From Luidia sarsii (Eukaryota > Echinodermata > Asteroidea > Paxillosida > Luidiidae): a DNA stretch of 64,000 nucleotides. The stretch covers positions 14,694,951 to 14,758,950 of the forward strand of contig OX465112.1 of assembly GCA_949987565.1 (NCBI GenBank). Direction: 5' to 3'. Below, piece after piece: positions 54,901 through 63,712 of this stretch (position 1 is the first letter of the stretch; every line of letters begins with the position of its first letter). Under the pieces are notes generated by a model, which was not told where the DNA came from, made no database searches, and was given only the letters and a program-made list of their open reading frames with translations. Both the position numbers and the translations under genes were made by a program.

Positions 54901-57805
54901 TTTTGGAGTCGCAGAGATTCTTGCTCGCTGATAATTCAAGATGTAATCTACTGGACTTGCCTTGCATGGGGAAGCGTCAACGATTTCCCAGCTCTGATAA
55001 AAAAAAGCTGGTGTGCGCAAGAGATTATTCTTTATTAGCATGGCGCACAGATGCTGCCTTTCGCATAGGCACGCAGAGGGTGTGAGATATCGATAGGAGC
55101 CAGCGCCTGCTGAGGACGGCTGGTAGTACAGTCTGCCTAGCAGTTATTGGCCGTGGAAGTGCCGGCATCTGCTCGCATATTCACACCGCAATCGCGCGGC
55201 CAATCGGGCATGTATATGAATGATGCCGGGGTGGAATGACGCACGGGCCTCGTCGCGCAAACCCCCGTCGTCGTCGTGGGGACCTCGATGAATTAGCACT
55301 GAGCGTGCCCATGGGGGGAGCCGGCTACGCGTATTCCCGGCATTGGGGAAAAAACTCAAAGGGTCCAATAAAGCCCTCGACATTATATACTAGCCGCCCT
55401 GATTTACAATGATTGGCGAGCTCAGGGTGACAGGATAGAGAGCAGAACCGCAGAGTGCACAGCATGCACAGACTGTGGATCGGGGATTTGGGTACATGGC
55501 TGGGAATCCAGAATCCTGATTGGGAATTGTTTTTATAAGTACCGGTAGTGTATCCGCGGCAAAGATTACAGCATAAAAATATAATGTATCATTCACATTA
55601 ACGGTGCTTACAGAAGGCACATTTAAATCATACAGAGAGTACACATACCCAGTACAGTATAACTACATGTACAGTACACAGTATGGTACATGCTTGTACA
55701 GGTACATGTGCGCATGTGTATACATGTACGTTGTAAATGTACATGTACACACACGTGTGTGCAAACATACATGTGTGTAGATACATGTACATGTACACAC
55801 ATGTAATCATGTATACATGTGCAAACATACATACAATGTACATGTACAGGTGTACATCAAATCACATACAATACAGTAATGAAGTACACATGTACCCCAT
55901 ACATGAACATGTACACATGTACATGTACCCTGTGTACATATTGTACTGTGCATGCACACGCACAATAAACACACATACATACATGTACACACGTACACCC
56001 ATGTGTGTACAGTGTACCGGTACGGTAAATAAACCGTGTACAAGTACCGTACATAGTTCCAGAGATACAGTGTACTCATGGAGGAATAAGCTCCTTATTC
56101 CTCCATGGTGTACTACAGTACTGTACATGTACGTGTGCGTGTGTCTTCTGGAAACCTAATGGTGTACAGGTGTACGTATTTCAATTACATGTACAGGTTG
56201 TAGGAACAAGCTGACATCAGTAATTTGCATGTGATAGAAACACATGAATGGCTTTGACACCCCGTAGTGTTTTTTTGAATTGGGAGATAAGAAGAGGCTG
56301 TTCAGCATTCAGGGCAGCTGAGTATACACTGTGCACTCTCTCTCCCAGGTGCTTGTAAGGAAGTGACTGTGGAATAATTGTCAGAATAGTTGGGGCAGTG
56401 AGAAGACAAAAACCCTCCCTGGCAGCTCAGGCAGGATTCAAACTCTTGACTCGTGACAAGGTTTGTACTGTTAAGATCATTGTCTTGTAGAGGTCTCGGG
56501 TTCAAGTCCCGATTCAGTCAAAGTTTTCTTTGCCAATATTATTTCTTTTTTATTATACAATATAAAGTTCCCAGTCCATTTTTTCATTATTTGTTTGATT
56601 ATTTTCTTGTGAAAAAAGAAAATTACATTGAATTTTAAAATGCTAAGTACATGTGTGTTGTAACCATGCTTGCTTTCAGAAGTGATCGTTTGGTAAATTC
56701 TATTACGTAACACTCGTATTTAAGCCTTCAGAGGTAGCATTCCAAAGGCGTTAAAAAGATGGTCTCTATTCATTGGCCCGGACCTTTATAGGCAACTGGA
56801 CCTGCTAGGAATTCTTACTTGCTTTGAATTCTATTGTGTGACTTCACTGCCTTAACACCTGGGGAATGGTACCTCTTCGACTTATACATGTACTTTTAAA
56901 ATTTTGGAATTATACAGTATGTATAATGGAACGTCGCTATAACAAACGCCGATTATAATGTACAGAACATTTGGCTATGAGAAACATGCCCTTTGGCTCT
57001 CGATTTTTGTGTGCAAAATATGTGGCCACAATTGCTACAACGAACAACCGCTAAACCGAACAATTTTCCTGAGATGTTTGCTATAGCGATGTTCCATTGT
57101 ACATGTATAATGTTATCAAAGAAATACAAATTTGGAAACTGCTTACCAACTAAGTGACACCTACATGTACATGTAAGTGACCTACATACTGTATCATACA
57201 AAAAAAGAGGATCTGAAAATTTGATCTACACAGTGTGATTGGACCTATCTAAAACCGTGTCTGCACTGGACTTTATGTTTTGGGTAAACTAACCAAGCAA
57301 ATGGGTAACTTGACCATTTTAAGTCCAGTGTGGGCAGCCCAGGAAGTTTTCCTCCAAGGTAACTTACCCGAATGGAATGGGTAGTGTAACCGAGTGAGTC
57401 ACTCGAAGTGACTTGTGCCCGGTTAAATTTACCAGGTCAATTTAACCGAGTTGAAAAAGTCCAATGCGGAGTCGCGGACACGGCTTAAAAGGCAGAAAGT
57501 AGTATGTACAGTACATAGGCCTACATTTATGCAGATTCCAATGAGAATGTGTAGCACTGATGGGGATGCCACAATTGTCTGGTGGGTGATACTGTATATG
57601 ATACAATGAATGTGTAATATACAAGGGGTGTGGCATGGATGGGAATTGGAGGCGTTTAATTACAGTACCTCAATGTCTATGTCTGGATGGCTGCTCTCTG
57701 ACAGAGGGAGAATGGCAATTCTTGTGATGCAGTAGACATGGTGACCTCCTGACAGTGAACCCACCCTACGCTGGCCGCTGATCAGAAGAAGCCGCCAGCT
57801 GGAAT
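30595..57805 (-). CDS. INPP5F: INPP5F / SAC2 inositol phosphatase (5' partial, 17 exons)
   Basis: Exons: 57669-57805, 51974-52096, 50768-50840, 47183-47316, 45779-45956, 44946-45125, 42267-42400, 41313-41371, 40844-40921, 38864-38984, 37637-37883, 36811-37015, 36275-36352, 35216-35289, 34258-34386, 32378-32465, 30595-32137. Every junction keeps phase, giving 1192 residues plus an unseen N-terminus of about 60. The SAC domain has its catalytic loop CMDCLDRTN (CX5RT), then [20 protein letters not shown] and GVMKDG. The hSac2 domain follows ([10 protein letters not shown] to NYFHTLKVL), then a long acidic/Ser-rich tail ending [10 protein letters not shown], comparable to QCQTRIIQI in human. Known role: PI4P phosphatase on endosomes, acting in recycling and Akt signalling. 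Exon order matches vertebrate INPP5F; SACM1L and FIG4 lack the hSac2 domain. Confidence 0.96.
32378..32465 (-). CDS. INPP5F: INPP5F exon (VLEDKMER)
   Basis: Encodes [16 protein letters not shown] and LKVLEDKME, aligning with IAEMLQITKQAMG and PIIEKKLE. The acceptor is TGGCCTTTAG and the donor GGAGAG/GTGAGG. Confidence 0.9.
32512..32757. mobile_element. Family B MITE, copy 2
   Basis: The ends GGCCAAATTTCATAGAGCCG and CGGCTCTATGAAATTGACCC form terminal inverted repeats of about 25 bp. Intronic in INPP5F. Confidence 0.85.
33270..33480. mobile_element. Family C repeat, copy 3
   Basis: Same segment order as at 4055-4310 (GGCTAAGGAAAGAAGGAGAT through GAATTCCAGAGAGAG). Confidence 0.7.
33579..33814. 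mobile_element. Long hairpin element, arms of about 110 bp
   Basis: The left arm (TATAGGAAGGTTTGCAGTGA onward) pairs almost perfectly with the right arm ending TCACTGCAAACCTTCCTATA, leaving a short loop near 33690-33705. Decayed relatives with CATGGTGTCACCGCAAACCT are at 870-1030, 42440-42560 and 58715-58870. Confidence 0.85.
33933..34297 (-). repeat. INPP5F: Three-copy 124-bp tandem repeat including an exon end
   Basis: The last 40 bp of the exon (CTGAAGGTTCTTCCCGGCCG onward), the donor GACG/GTAGGA and about 80 bp of intron are present three times, with donors after 34258, 34134 and 34010. Copies differ mainly in the length of a G tract. Confidence 0.93.
34258..34386 (-). CDS. INPP5F: INPP5F exon ([10 protein letters not shown])
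   Basis: Encodes [20 protein letters not shown] and [12 protein letters not shown]. The acceptor is CCCGTCACAG and the donor GACG/GTAGGA. Confidence 0.93.
34684..34898. mobile_element. TTAA-flanked MITE M2
   Basis: Termini TTAAAGCCCCTACACAACAT and ATGTTGTGTAGGGGCTTTAA are perfect inverted complements with TTAA at both ends. Confidence 0.88.
35066..35216 (-). repeat. INPP5F: 75-bp tandem duplication covering a 5' splice site
   Basis: The segment TCG/GTAAGTGGGACCGG and the following 60 bp occur twice, with donors at 35215 and 35140. The added 75 bp keep the exon frame open. Confidence 0.9.
35216..35289 (-). CDS. INPP5F: INPP5F exon ([11 protein letters not shown])
   Basis: Twenty-four codons, [20 protein letters not shown] and AIGI. 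The acceptor is TTGCTCGCAG and the donor ATCG/GTAAGTGG. A second copy of this donor lies 75 bp downstream. Confidence 0.94.
36275..36352 (-). CDS. INPP5F: INPP5F exon (acidic loop, AYYIA)
   Basis: Encodes [20 protein letters not shown] and AYYIA, aligning with DVDVLLLLSNSAYYVA. The acidic run is longer than in human. The acceptor is CTTTGCAG and the donor GCAAG/GTAAGT. Confidence 0.95.
36724..36800. repeat. (GACA)n microsatellite
   Basis: An interrupted tetranucleotide run that ends about 10 bp before an INPP5F exon boundary. Confidence 0.9.
36811..37015 (-). CDS. INPP5F: INPP5F exon (hSac2 domain start)
   Basis: Encodes [13 protein letters not shown] and [20 protein letters not shown]. The donor AAT/GTAAGC is followed by a (GACA)n microsatellite in the intron. 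Confidence 0.95.
37637..37883 (-). CDS. INPP5F: INPP5F exon ([13 protein letters not shown])
   Basis: Eighty-two codons with [35 protein letters not shown] and NQFKDAYKQ. The acceptor is CCTCTCCCAG and the donor ATCG/GTGAGT. Confidence 0.97.
38123..38450. mobile_element. Family E MITE, reversed and truncated
   Basis: Starts GACCCGCTCCAGGAAAAGGT and keeps GAAAGCCCACATTGTAAGCT; the far end is lost. Confidence 0.8.
38597..38810 (+). mobile_element. tRNA-derived SINE next to the catalytic exon
   Basis: GGCTGGATAGCTCAGATGG body with the tail CCAGTCAAAGTTTTCTTAGCC and GTTCCCAGTCA. It ends about 55 bp from the donor of the INPP5F CX5RT exon. Confidence 0.82.
38864..38984 (-). CDS. INPP5F: INPP5F catalytic exon (CX5RT)
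   Basis: Encodes [18 protein letters not shown] and then [12 protein letters not shown], the P-loop of SAC phosphatases with its nucleophilic Cys and Arg-Thr intact. The acceptor is TTGGCTGCAG and the donor ATGCAG/GTATAC. Confidence 0.97.
39300..39540. mobile_element. Family I repeat, copy 2 (reversed)
   Basis: Reverse-oriented counterpart of 9715-9975, sharing GAATCCATGGATCAGGGCT and TAAGCCTGAGCCTAGACCTT. Confidence 0.7.
39700..39935. mobile_element. Family C repeat, copy 4
   Basis: Contains AAGGTTAAGGGCCAACGAAAG, GGAATTGACATTCCTCTTTA and GACAGAGAAGAGGC in the family order. Confidence 0.65.
40844..40921 (-). CDS. INPP5F: INPP5F exon (GLKFENV)
   Basis: Encodes [20 protein letters not shown], matching RGMKFENVQTLTDAIYDIIL. 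The acceptor is TCCCTCCGCAG and the donor TGTTG/GTAAGA. Confidence 0.95.
41047..41235 (+). mobile_element. tRNA-derived SINE, 3' body deleted
   Basis: Head and A-box region match the other copies, but the B box is missing; it jumps to CCAGTCAAAGTTTTCTTTGCC. Confidence 0.78.
41313..41371 (-). CDS. INPP5F: INPP5F exon ([10 protein letters not shown])
   Basis: Nineteen codons, [19 protein letters not shown]. The acceptor is TTTATTATAG and the donor TATTG/GTGAGTA. Confidence 0.95.
42267..42400 (-). CDS. INPP5F: INPP5F exon (HFEEQ, NLVEQ)
   Basis: Encodes [13 protein letters not shown] and [20 protein letters not shown]. The acceptor is CTCGCCGCAG and the donor AAGCAG/GTACGT. Confidence 0.96.
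44304..44668. mobile_element. TTAA-flanked MITE M3
   Basis: Left end TTAAAGCCCCTACACAACAT; the right end has decayed to CCAATGTTGTTTTGTCCCTG with TGTAAA in place of TTAA. Confidence 0.8.
44946..45125 (-). CDS. INPP5F: INPP5F exon (ANYVETEQ)
   Basis: Encodes [20 protein letters not shown] and [13 protein letters not shown], among the best conserved SAC-domain blocks. The acceptor is CCCCCCTCAG and the donor GAAGG/GTGCGG. Confidence 0.97.
45779..45956 (-). CDS. INPP5F: INPP5F exon ([10 protein letters not shown])
   Basis: Encodes [17 protein letters not shown] to [12 protein letters not shown]. The acceptor is GTGGCAACAG and the donor GGCAG/GTAAAT. Confidence 0.95.
46769..46805. repeat. (GGGA)n microsatellite
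   Basis: A tetranucleotide run in an INPP5F intron (between 45956 and 47183). Confidence 0.9.
47183..47316 (-). CDS. INPP5F: INPP5F exon (start of SAC domain)
   Basis: Encodes [16 protein letters not shown] and [15 protein letters not shown], matching YDLTNSVQRQ and DDRFFWNKYMIQDL. The acceptor is GCTCTTTAG and the donor GCAAG/GTAACC. Confidence 0.95.
48316..48676. mobile_element. TTAA-flanked MITE M4
   Basis: Termini TTAAAGGCCCAATACAACAT and AAATGTTAGGGCCTTTAA with TTAA at each end, the same subfamily as 14320-14690. Confidence 0.82.
49815..50025. mobile_element. Family A foldback with an extra arm
   Basis: Three copies of the AAAGGTCCTGCTAGGATC core, one on one strand and two on the other, flanked by TTTAGTGGGCCTGACG and its complement. 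Confidence 0.8.
50768..50840 (-). CDS. INPP5F: INPP5F exon ([12 protein letters not shown])
   Basis: Twenty-four codons, [12 protein letters not shown] then [10 protein letters not shown], matching ERRLLEELLKMFMDS. The acceptor is CTCGTCCCAG and the donor TCGG/GTAGGT. Confidence 0.95.
51974..52096 (-). CDS. INPP5F: INPP5F exon (RCAKHHFG)
   Basis: Forty-one codons starting [11 protein letters not shown], aligning with LCKKHHFGINK. The acceptor is GACCCTCAG and the donor GGAAG/GTGAGA. A (TGTC)n microsatellite sits just downstream in the intron (51928-51962). Confidence 0.94.
53272..54132. repeat. (GAGAGG)n hexanucleotide array, about 860 bp
   Basis: Nearly pure GGGAGA repeats, interrupted by a few AGGAAGGGGAGGGG blocks and a GGCAGA variant run at 53940-54020. 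The plus strand is almost pure purine. It lies in the 5.6-kb INPP5F intron 52097-57668. No stop codon can form in the pure repeat, which explains long frames on both strands. Confidence 0.98.
54600..55380. other. Non-repetitive intronic block, candidate regulatory region
   Basis: A stretch of balanced composition between two repeat-rich regions. It holds TAATCTCATTAG and GATAATTC homeodomain-type motifs. It also has a CpG-rich part with two CCAAT boxes facing each other (ATTGGCCG at 55146, CGGCCAAT at 55197). No coding potential was recognised. Confidence 0.35.
55650..56180. repeat. TGTACATGTACA-rich tract
   Basis: A dense, irregular run of TACATG and GTACAC motifs, almost all self-complementary. 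Similar tracts occur at 60060-60440 and 60750-61035. Confidence 0.85.
56930..57108. mobile_element. MITE with ATGGAACGTCGCTATAAC ends
   Basis: The left end ATGGAACGTCGCTATAAC faces GCTATAGCGATGTTCCAT on the right. A related copy is at 59548-59742. The CGCTATAACG-type end resembles known pogo/Tigger-like elements (family knowledge), but no transposase is present. Confidence 0.75.
57250..57490. mobile_element. MITE with CCGTGTC...GTCCA ends
   Basis: AAACCGTGTCTGCACTGGAC on the left pairs with GTCCAATGCGG and GCGGACACGGCTT on the right, about 240 bp in total. Non-coding interior. Confidence 0.7.
57669..57805 (-). CDS. INPP5F: INPP5F first visible exon
   Basis: Encodes [15 protein letters not shown] and [12 protein letters not shown], aligning with vertebrate WWLILIRQKALVG and VTKIAVLSLSE. 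It begins in phase 1, so an upstream exon must exist; none was found up to 64000. Confidence 0.92.
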
Positions 57806-57829
57806 CTACACGGGTACATAGAATGCCAA

Positions 57830-58450
57830 GGGGTGGATGGAAGTAGGGAGGAGGGGGAAGGAGATGAGGAGGTTGGGGGATGGGGAAAATGGGTGGTTGG
57901 GAAGATTGGGAGGATGGGGAAGATGGGGAGGAGAGGAGGAAGATGGGGAGGAAGGTGGGGAGGGGAGGGCGAGATAGGGGGGAGGGGGAGATGGGAGGGG
58001 AGGGGGAGATGGGGAGGGGAGGGGGAAGATGGGGAGGAAGGTGGGGAGGGGAGGGGGAGGAAGGTGGAGAGGGGAGGGGAGATAGGGAAGGAGGGAGAGA
58101 TGGGGAGGGGAGGGGGAGATGGGAAGGGGAGGGGGAAGATGGGGAAGGGAGGAGAAAGATGAGGAGAAAGGTGGGGAGGGGAGGGGGAAGATAGGAAGGG
58201 AGGGGGAGATGGGGAGGGGATGAGGAAGATGGGTGAAGGTGGGGAGGGGGAAGATAGGAAGGGAGGGGGAGATGGGAGGGGAGGGGGAAGATAGGGAAGG
58301 GAGCAGGAAGATGAGGAGGAAGGTGGGGAGGGGAGGGATGGGGGGATAGGGAGGGAGGGAGGGGGAGATGGGAGATGATGGGGAAGATGAGGAAGGGATG
58401 GGGAGGGTGTAGGGATGGGGAGGGTGTAGGGAAGGGGAGGTTGGGTAGAG
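57830..58450. repeat. GGGGAGATGGGGAGG-rich polypurine tract
   Basis: About 620 bp of degenerate 12-18 bp purine units starting 25 bp upstream of the first visible INPP5F exon (in its acceptor intron). Open frames here have no protein character. Confidence 0.9.
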
Positions 58451-61062
58451 GATGAAGAATAAAAGTAAACAAACATGAATAAGTAAAAAGGCTATATCTT
58501 TCCACTTGAATGTCTTGGTGTCTGATCAACTTATACTAATTACTAGATAAGATTTGAGGGTTTGCAGGGTTGAAGGTTTAGTTGTCTACAAGTTCCCCAG
58601 AGGAATCCCTGGTCTGGGGAAACTACATGTACATGTATAACAGCTCTATTATACAGTACATGGATCTCCCACTCTGATTTCGGATTCACACGCACGAATG
58701 CACGAAGGTTTGCATAGTGGAAGTACCAAGTGGAAGGTTTGCTGTGACGCCATCTCTTTGGAGCCAGACAAGCAGACAATTTTAAGACGGAGTGTGGCAG
58801 CTCCTTTCAGAGCCACACTCTTTAAAAGAGATGTTTCACGTGGTGTTACGACAAAGCTTCCACTAAATCTATATTTTTTGAGCTCGTGGGGGAGGGGGGT
58901 TGGCATAGTCCTGCCAAATGAAAAGCCAGTGGAGCCTGGTAGATCTTGAACGTCAGAATTACCTGAAGATCACAGACAAGTTCACTGCCTTGGTATCACC
59001 TTTAAAATTGAAAAATTGAAAGCAACTAAAAAATGTAAGACCTGTTAACTTGTCCAGATTTACACAGGGAAAAAAAATCAGGCAAGGTGTCTTTTCAGTC
59101 CTTGTAAATGTGCAATAACTGTGCAGTAGACTATATACTATCCCAAGACTGAGAGACCCCAACTATAAATCATGTGATGCATGAATAGTTGATGAGTAAA
59201 GTATATGTAATCCCGTCAACTGAGCACGATTAATGGACCGTTTCCCTGGCAACGACTGCTGCAGATGCGGCAAAGCGGACAAAACGTAGACAGGAGGCCA
59301 GGAGGGTGTGGAGAATCAAGTAAACACAGCCTGACAGTCTTCAGGACACGCTCCAGCCAAAATGCCAATGGTTATAAAAATAGCTTTAATCTTAGCGCTC
59401 GGAAATGTCAGATGCCCAGGTCTGTCACACCCGATGAAAGAATAGAGCTCTTTATCCGTCAGTTTTCGGATGAGAATGGTCAGACAGCCTCATGCAACAA
59501 TAAGTTTAATTCAAATCATATACGGATATTTGTACAAGGTGTATTTGTACAGAGGAATGTCGCTATATAACGAATATTGCGGGATCCATGAAAATTGTCT
59601 GGTATAGCGGTCGTTCGTTATAACAGTTGCGGCCTCATAACTACGAACTAAAATCAGGAGGCAAAGGGCACGTTCGTTATAGCCAAATGTTCGGTAAAGT
59701 ATATTGGCATTCATTATACATGTATAGTGACATTCCACAGTACATGTACATGTACAATACATACATGTATCACGTGTGCATATCGGATTGAAATTGCACG
59801 CCCTCTTACTTTTAAAGGTTTGCATATTTCAAGTCACTACATGTACACTGTACATACATGTATGGATGATCTCAAAGAGGTTCCACCGAATGCACACAAA
59901 AAAAAGTTGCAAAGTGCTTACTGACTAAAATTATGACCAAAATGCAAGTATCACAAATTAGGAGGGCTCTCCCACCTTTTGATCCCACACGTGTAGGCCT
60001 ACATCATGTAGCAGGATATGCTCAAACTAAAGGCAAAAAGCTGATCTAACCATGGTCTAACCAATCTACATGTACATGTACAGTGTTCTGTACACTACTA
60101 GTGCACGAGTAAGTTGAGAAAGGTCCTGCTTTTCAAATATTTGGGCAATTTCAACACTTTTTTTTAAGTTCTACAGAAATGAGATTGCCTAAAATAGTGC
60201 CAGTGAATATGTATATTATCTGTGTACGTGTACGTGTACATGTACCGTACATAATGTATGTACATGTATACGTACAATGTACATGTACATGTACACGAGT
60301 ACATGGGATAGACATCAAAGCATTATGTACTGAATGTATGTAGGCCTACATAACATACTGTACATGTACCGTGTACACATGTACATGTACATGTACACAT
60401 GTACATGTACATGTACATGTACATTGTACATGCACAGTTACTGAATCTTATTCCCTCCATGTTCACATGCATGTGCAGTGTTCACTGTACACATGTGGAT
60501 CAACTTTGTGAAGTGCATGTCATTAACACCAATGTGCGTCATGTACACAATCCAATGAGATGCCCCCTCCACCTTACCCCCCTTCCCAAATCAATAGCTG
60601 CTCTTAAAACACAACAAATGCCCGCCTATTGATCGAGGGGCAGGCATAGGGGATGTGTACTGTACAAAGAGTCAGTGGGACTAAAGGGAGAGTGATGACC
60701 CAGGCAAGGTTTTACACTAAGACTGCTTAACATGCAACAACTTCTGTATTAATGTACATGTACAGGTACATGTACATGGTACACTGTACTCTACTATGTA
60801 CATTGTACATGTACATTGTACGTGTACATGTACATTGTACATGTACTGTACATTGTACATGTACATTGTACATTGTACATGTACGTGTACGTGTACACGT
60901 ACATGTACCTACCTACTGTATGCAGCCCATTGCAGGGACACATTGCAATGTCTGCATGTGTGTACACTGTATACATGTACTTTACACATTACATGTACTA
61001 GTCCTGTACATACATGTAGATGTACATGTACACCTGTATTATCATTCATGTCATACTGCTTT
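58451..61062. other. Presumed INPP5F 5' intron, no exon found
   Basis: Contains decayed repeats, an X-box-like GTTTCCCTGGCAAC near 59240, TGTACA-rich tracts and the MITE at 59548-59742. No exon coding the missing INPP5F N-terminus was recognised on the minus strand. Confidence 0.55.
59548..59742. mobile_element. MITE related to 56930-57108
   Basis: AGAGGAATGTCGCTATATAACG on the left and TATAGTGACATTCCACAG on the right form inverted ends; CGTTCGTTATA occurs inside. Confidence 0.7.
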
Positions 61063-61423
61063 TTAAAGCCCCTACACAACATTGGTCGAGGTCAAAGAAT
61101 AGCATCCATACGTTGTCTGATCCAACATACATGTATACATGTATGCATGAAATAGCACACCTGTGAACATTTCAGCTCAATCCGCAAACCTGGTCTCGAG
61201 AAAATCGTGAAAACCGCTTCATTTGTTTCGCGAAAATGCAGCATTCAACGCCGTACTGTTCCGAAAAATAGTTTAGATCTCGGTGAGACGAAAACGATTT
61301 CTTTTACTAATTTCTCCCAAAATATAACATTTTAGGCAGAAATATTTCAGTGAGAGGTTTCTACTATAACCATCTTTATAAGTTTCATGTAAATCTGTGA
61401 AAATTTCTGTTTTTCGATCTTAA
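61063..61423. mobile_element. TTAA MITE M5, one end replaced
   Basis: The left end TTAAAGCCCCTACACAACAT is intact. At the right the element stops at TTCGATCTTA and runs straight into a family A fragment (AAGGTCCCGCTTCATAAAGG). Confidence 0.75.
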
Positions 61424-62035
61424 GGAAGGTCCCGCTTCATAAAGGATCGAAATGTCAGGCCTTATCAATTTTACAAATCGGTATACGTTGTACAGTACAC
61501 AGTAAAATACATACATTACATGTACAGTGTGTGTACATGTACTGTGCATGTGTATACATGTACATGTACATGTGTACATTAGGTCTTGGACTCTTGGTAT
61601 ATTTGTAGTTTTGTACTATTTTAACTTCTTTGAGTGAAAATCGAACACATTTTTTTTCTTTTGAACGTTTGAAGGAATGCATTCACCAATTACAGTATTT
61701 GCAGAATGGGAAAAGGCAATTCAATTTCCACGTTTTCCCATCAGTCTGAGTGAGTCTACCGGTAGGACCCTTGAAACTGTACACTCATGTGGGGTTAATG
61801 CATTCAGTGAAAAAGACCCAAAGGGCCCATGGTTAATATTTCAAGGCACAGTCCTGCTGAAACAACTGGCTAACCGGTCCCAACTCCCAAATGTAAATTC
61901 ACAACTGACACAAGCTGGTTACCGGCCAAACATTGTCTGTCTATGTGGCCTTCGATCCTCTTTCTGGATCCAGTGTCATCAAACAAATTTGCTGGGCCTG
62001 AGCAGCTAATGTGTATACATAAGTATGCAGTGTGC

Positions 62036-63712
62036 CATCTCTCCCTCCCCTCTCTTTCTGACCCTTTCTCCCTCTCTTCCTCTCTCTCTCCCCCTCTCCC
62101 TCCCTCCCTCTCCCCCTCCCCTTCCCTCCCTCTACCTCCCCTTCCCTTCCTCTGCCTCCCCTCCCTCTCTCTGTCTGACCCTCTCTCCCTATTTCCCCCT
62201 CTCTCTCTCCCTCCCTCTCCCTCTGCCTCCCCTTTCCTCCCTCTGCCTCCCCTCCCTCTCTCTGTCTGACCCTCTCTCCCTCTCTCTCCCTCCCTCTGTC
62301 TCCATCCCTCTATCTGCCCTTTCCTCCCTCTGCCTGCCCCTCCCTCTCTATGTCTGACCCTCTGTCCCTTTCTTCCTCTCTCCCTCTGCCTCCCCTTCTC
62401 TGTCTGATCCTCTCTCCCCATCTTCCTCTCTCTCTCCCTCTGCCTCCCCTTCCCTCCCCTCTCTCTCTCTCTATCCCTCTGCCTCCCCTTCCCTCCCCTC
62501 TCTCTCTCCCTCCCTCTCCCTCCCCTTTCCTCCCTCTGCCTCCCCTCCCTCTCTCTGTCTGACCCTCTCTCCCTCTCTTCCTCTCTCTCCCCATCTCCCT
62601 CCCTCCCCTTCTCCCTCCCCTTCCCTCCCTCTGCCTCCCCTTCCCTTCCTCTGCCTCCCCTCCCTCTCTCTGTCTGACCCTCTCTCCCTCTTTCCCTCTC
62701 TCCCCCTCTCTCTCTCCCTCCCTCTCCCTCCCCTTTCCTCCCTCTGCCTCCCCTCCCTCTCTCTGTCTGACCCTCTCTCCCTCTCTTCCTCTCTCTCCCT
62801 CCCTCTGTCTCCATCCCTCTGTCTGCCCTTTCCTCCCTTTGCCTGCCCCTCCCTCTCTATGTCTGACCCTCTCTCCCTTTCTTCCTCTCTCCCTCTGCCT
62901 CCCCTTCCCTCCCTCTGCATTCCCTTCTCTGTCTGAACCTCTCTCCCCATCTTCCTCTCTCTCTCCCTCTGCCCCCCTTCCCTCCCCTCTCTCTCTATCC
63001 CTCTGCCTCCTCTTCCCTCCCCTCTCTCTCTCTGACCCTCTCTCCCTCTCTCCCTCTCTCTCCCTCTCTTCTTCTGCCTCCCCTTCCCTCCCTCTGCCTC
63101 CCCCTCTCCGTTTGACCCTCTCTCCCTCTCTTACCTTTTTTATCTCTCCCCCCCCCCTCTCTCTCCCTCCCTCTCCCTCTCACTATCTCTTCCTCTCCAT
63201 TCTCCCTCTCTCTACCTTCCTCTCTGTATTTCTCCATTCTTTTCTCACTTTTGCTCTCTCCTTCCCCTCCCTCTGTCTTCCTATCAAGAGCTCTTTTCCT
63301 GTATGTTTCCCCCTCTTCATTCGCACTCTCTCCTCCTCTTCTTCTCTCTCTCTTTCTTTGAATCTCTCAATCTCTCTCTCTCTGTTTTATTCTCACTATC
63401 ACTCTCTCTCTCCCCCTCTCTGTATCCCTCTCTCTTTCCCTCTCACACTCTTGCTCTCTCCTCCTCCCTCTGTCTCTCTCCCCCTCTCTCACTCTCCCTC
63501 TCTCTATTCCTTTCTCACTATCGCTCTCTCCACCCCCCCCCCCTCACCTCTGTCTCCCTCTCCAGTATCTGTCTCCCTCTGTCTCTCTTGCTCTCTCCCT
63601 CCTCCCCCATCTCCCTCACTCTCCCCTCTCTATCAATCTCCCCATCTCCTTCCTCCTCTCTCACCCCAATCCTCCCCTCTTCCTCTCTCTCCCTTCTCTC
63701 TCTCCTGGGTGA
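62036..63712. repeat. 1.7-kb CT-rich polypyrimidine tract
   Basis: TCTCTCCCTC-type sequence with recurring GTCTGACCCTCTCTCCC blocks at the left (period variable, about 120-250 bp) and looser CT repeats at the right. The plus strand is almost pure pyrimidine; open frames on both strands follow from composition. Confidence 0.95.

Noticed and set aside
59265..59570. Plus-strand frame of 101 codons in the INPP5F intron
   Set aside because: No family resemblance and no splice signals; could be part of a conserved non-coding block instead.
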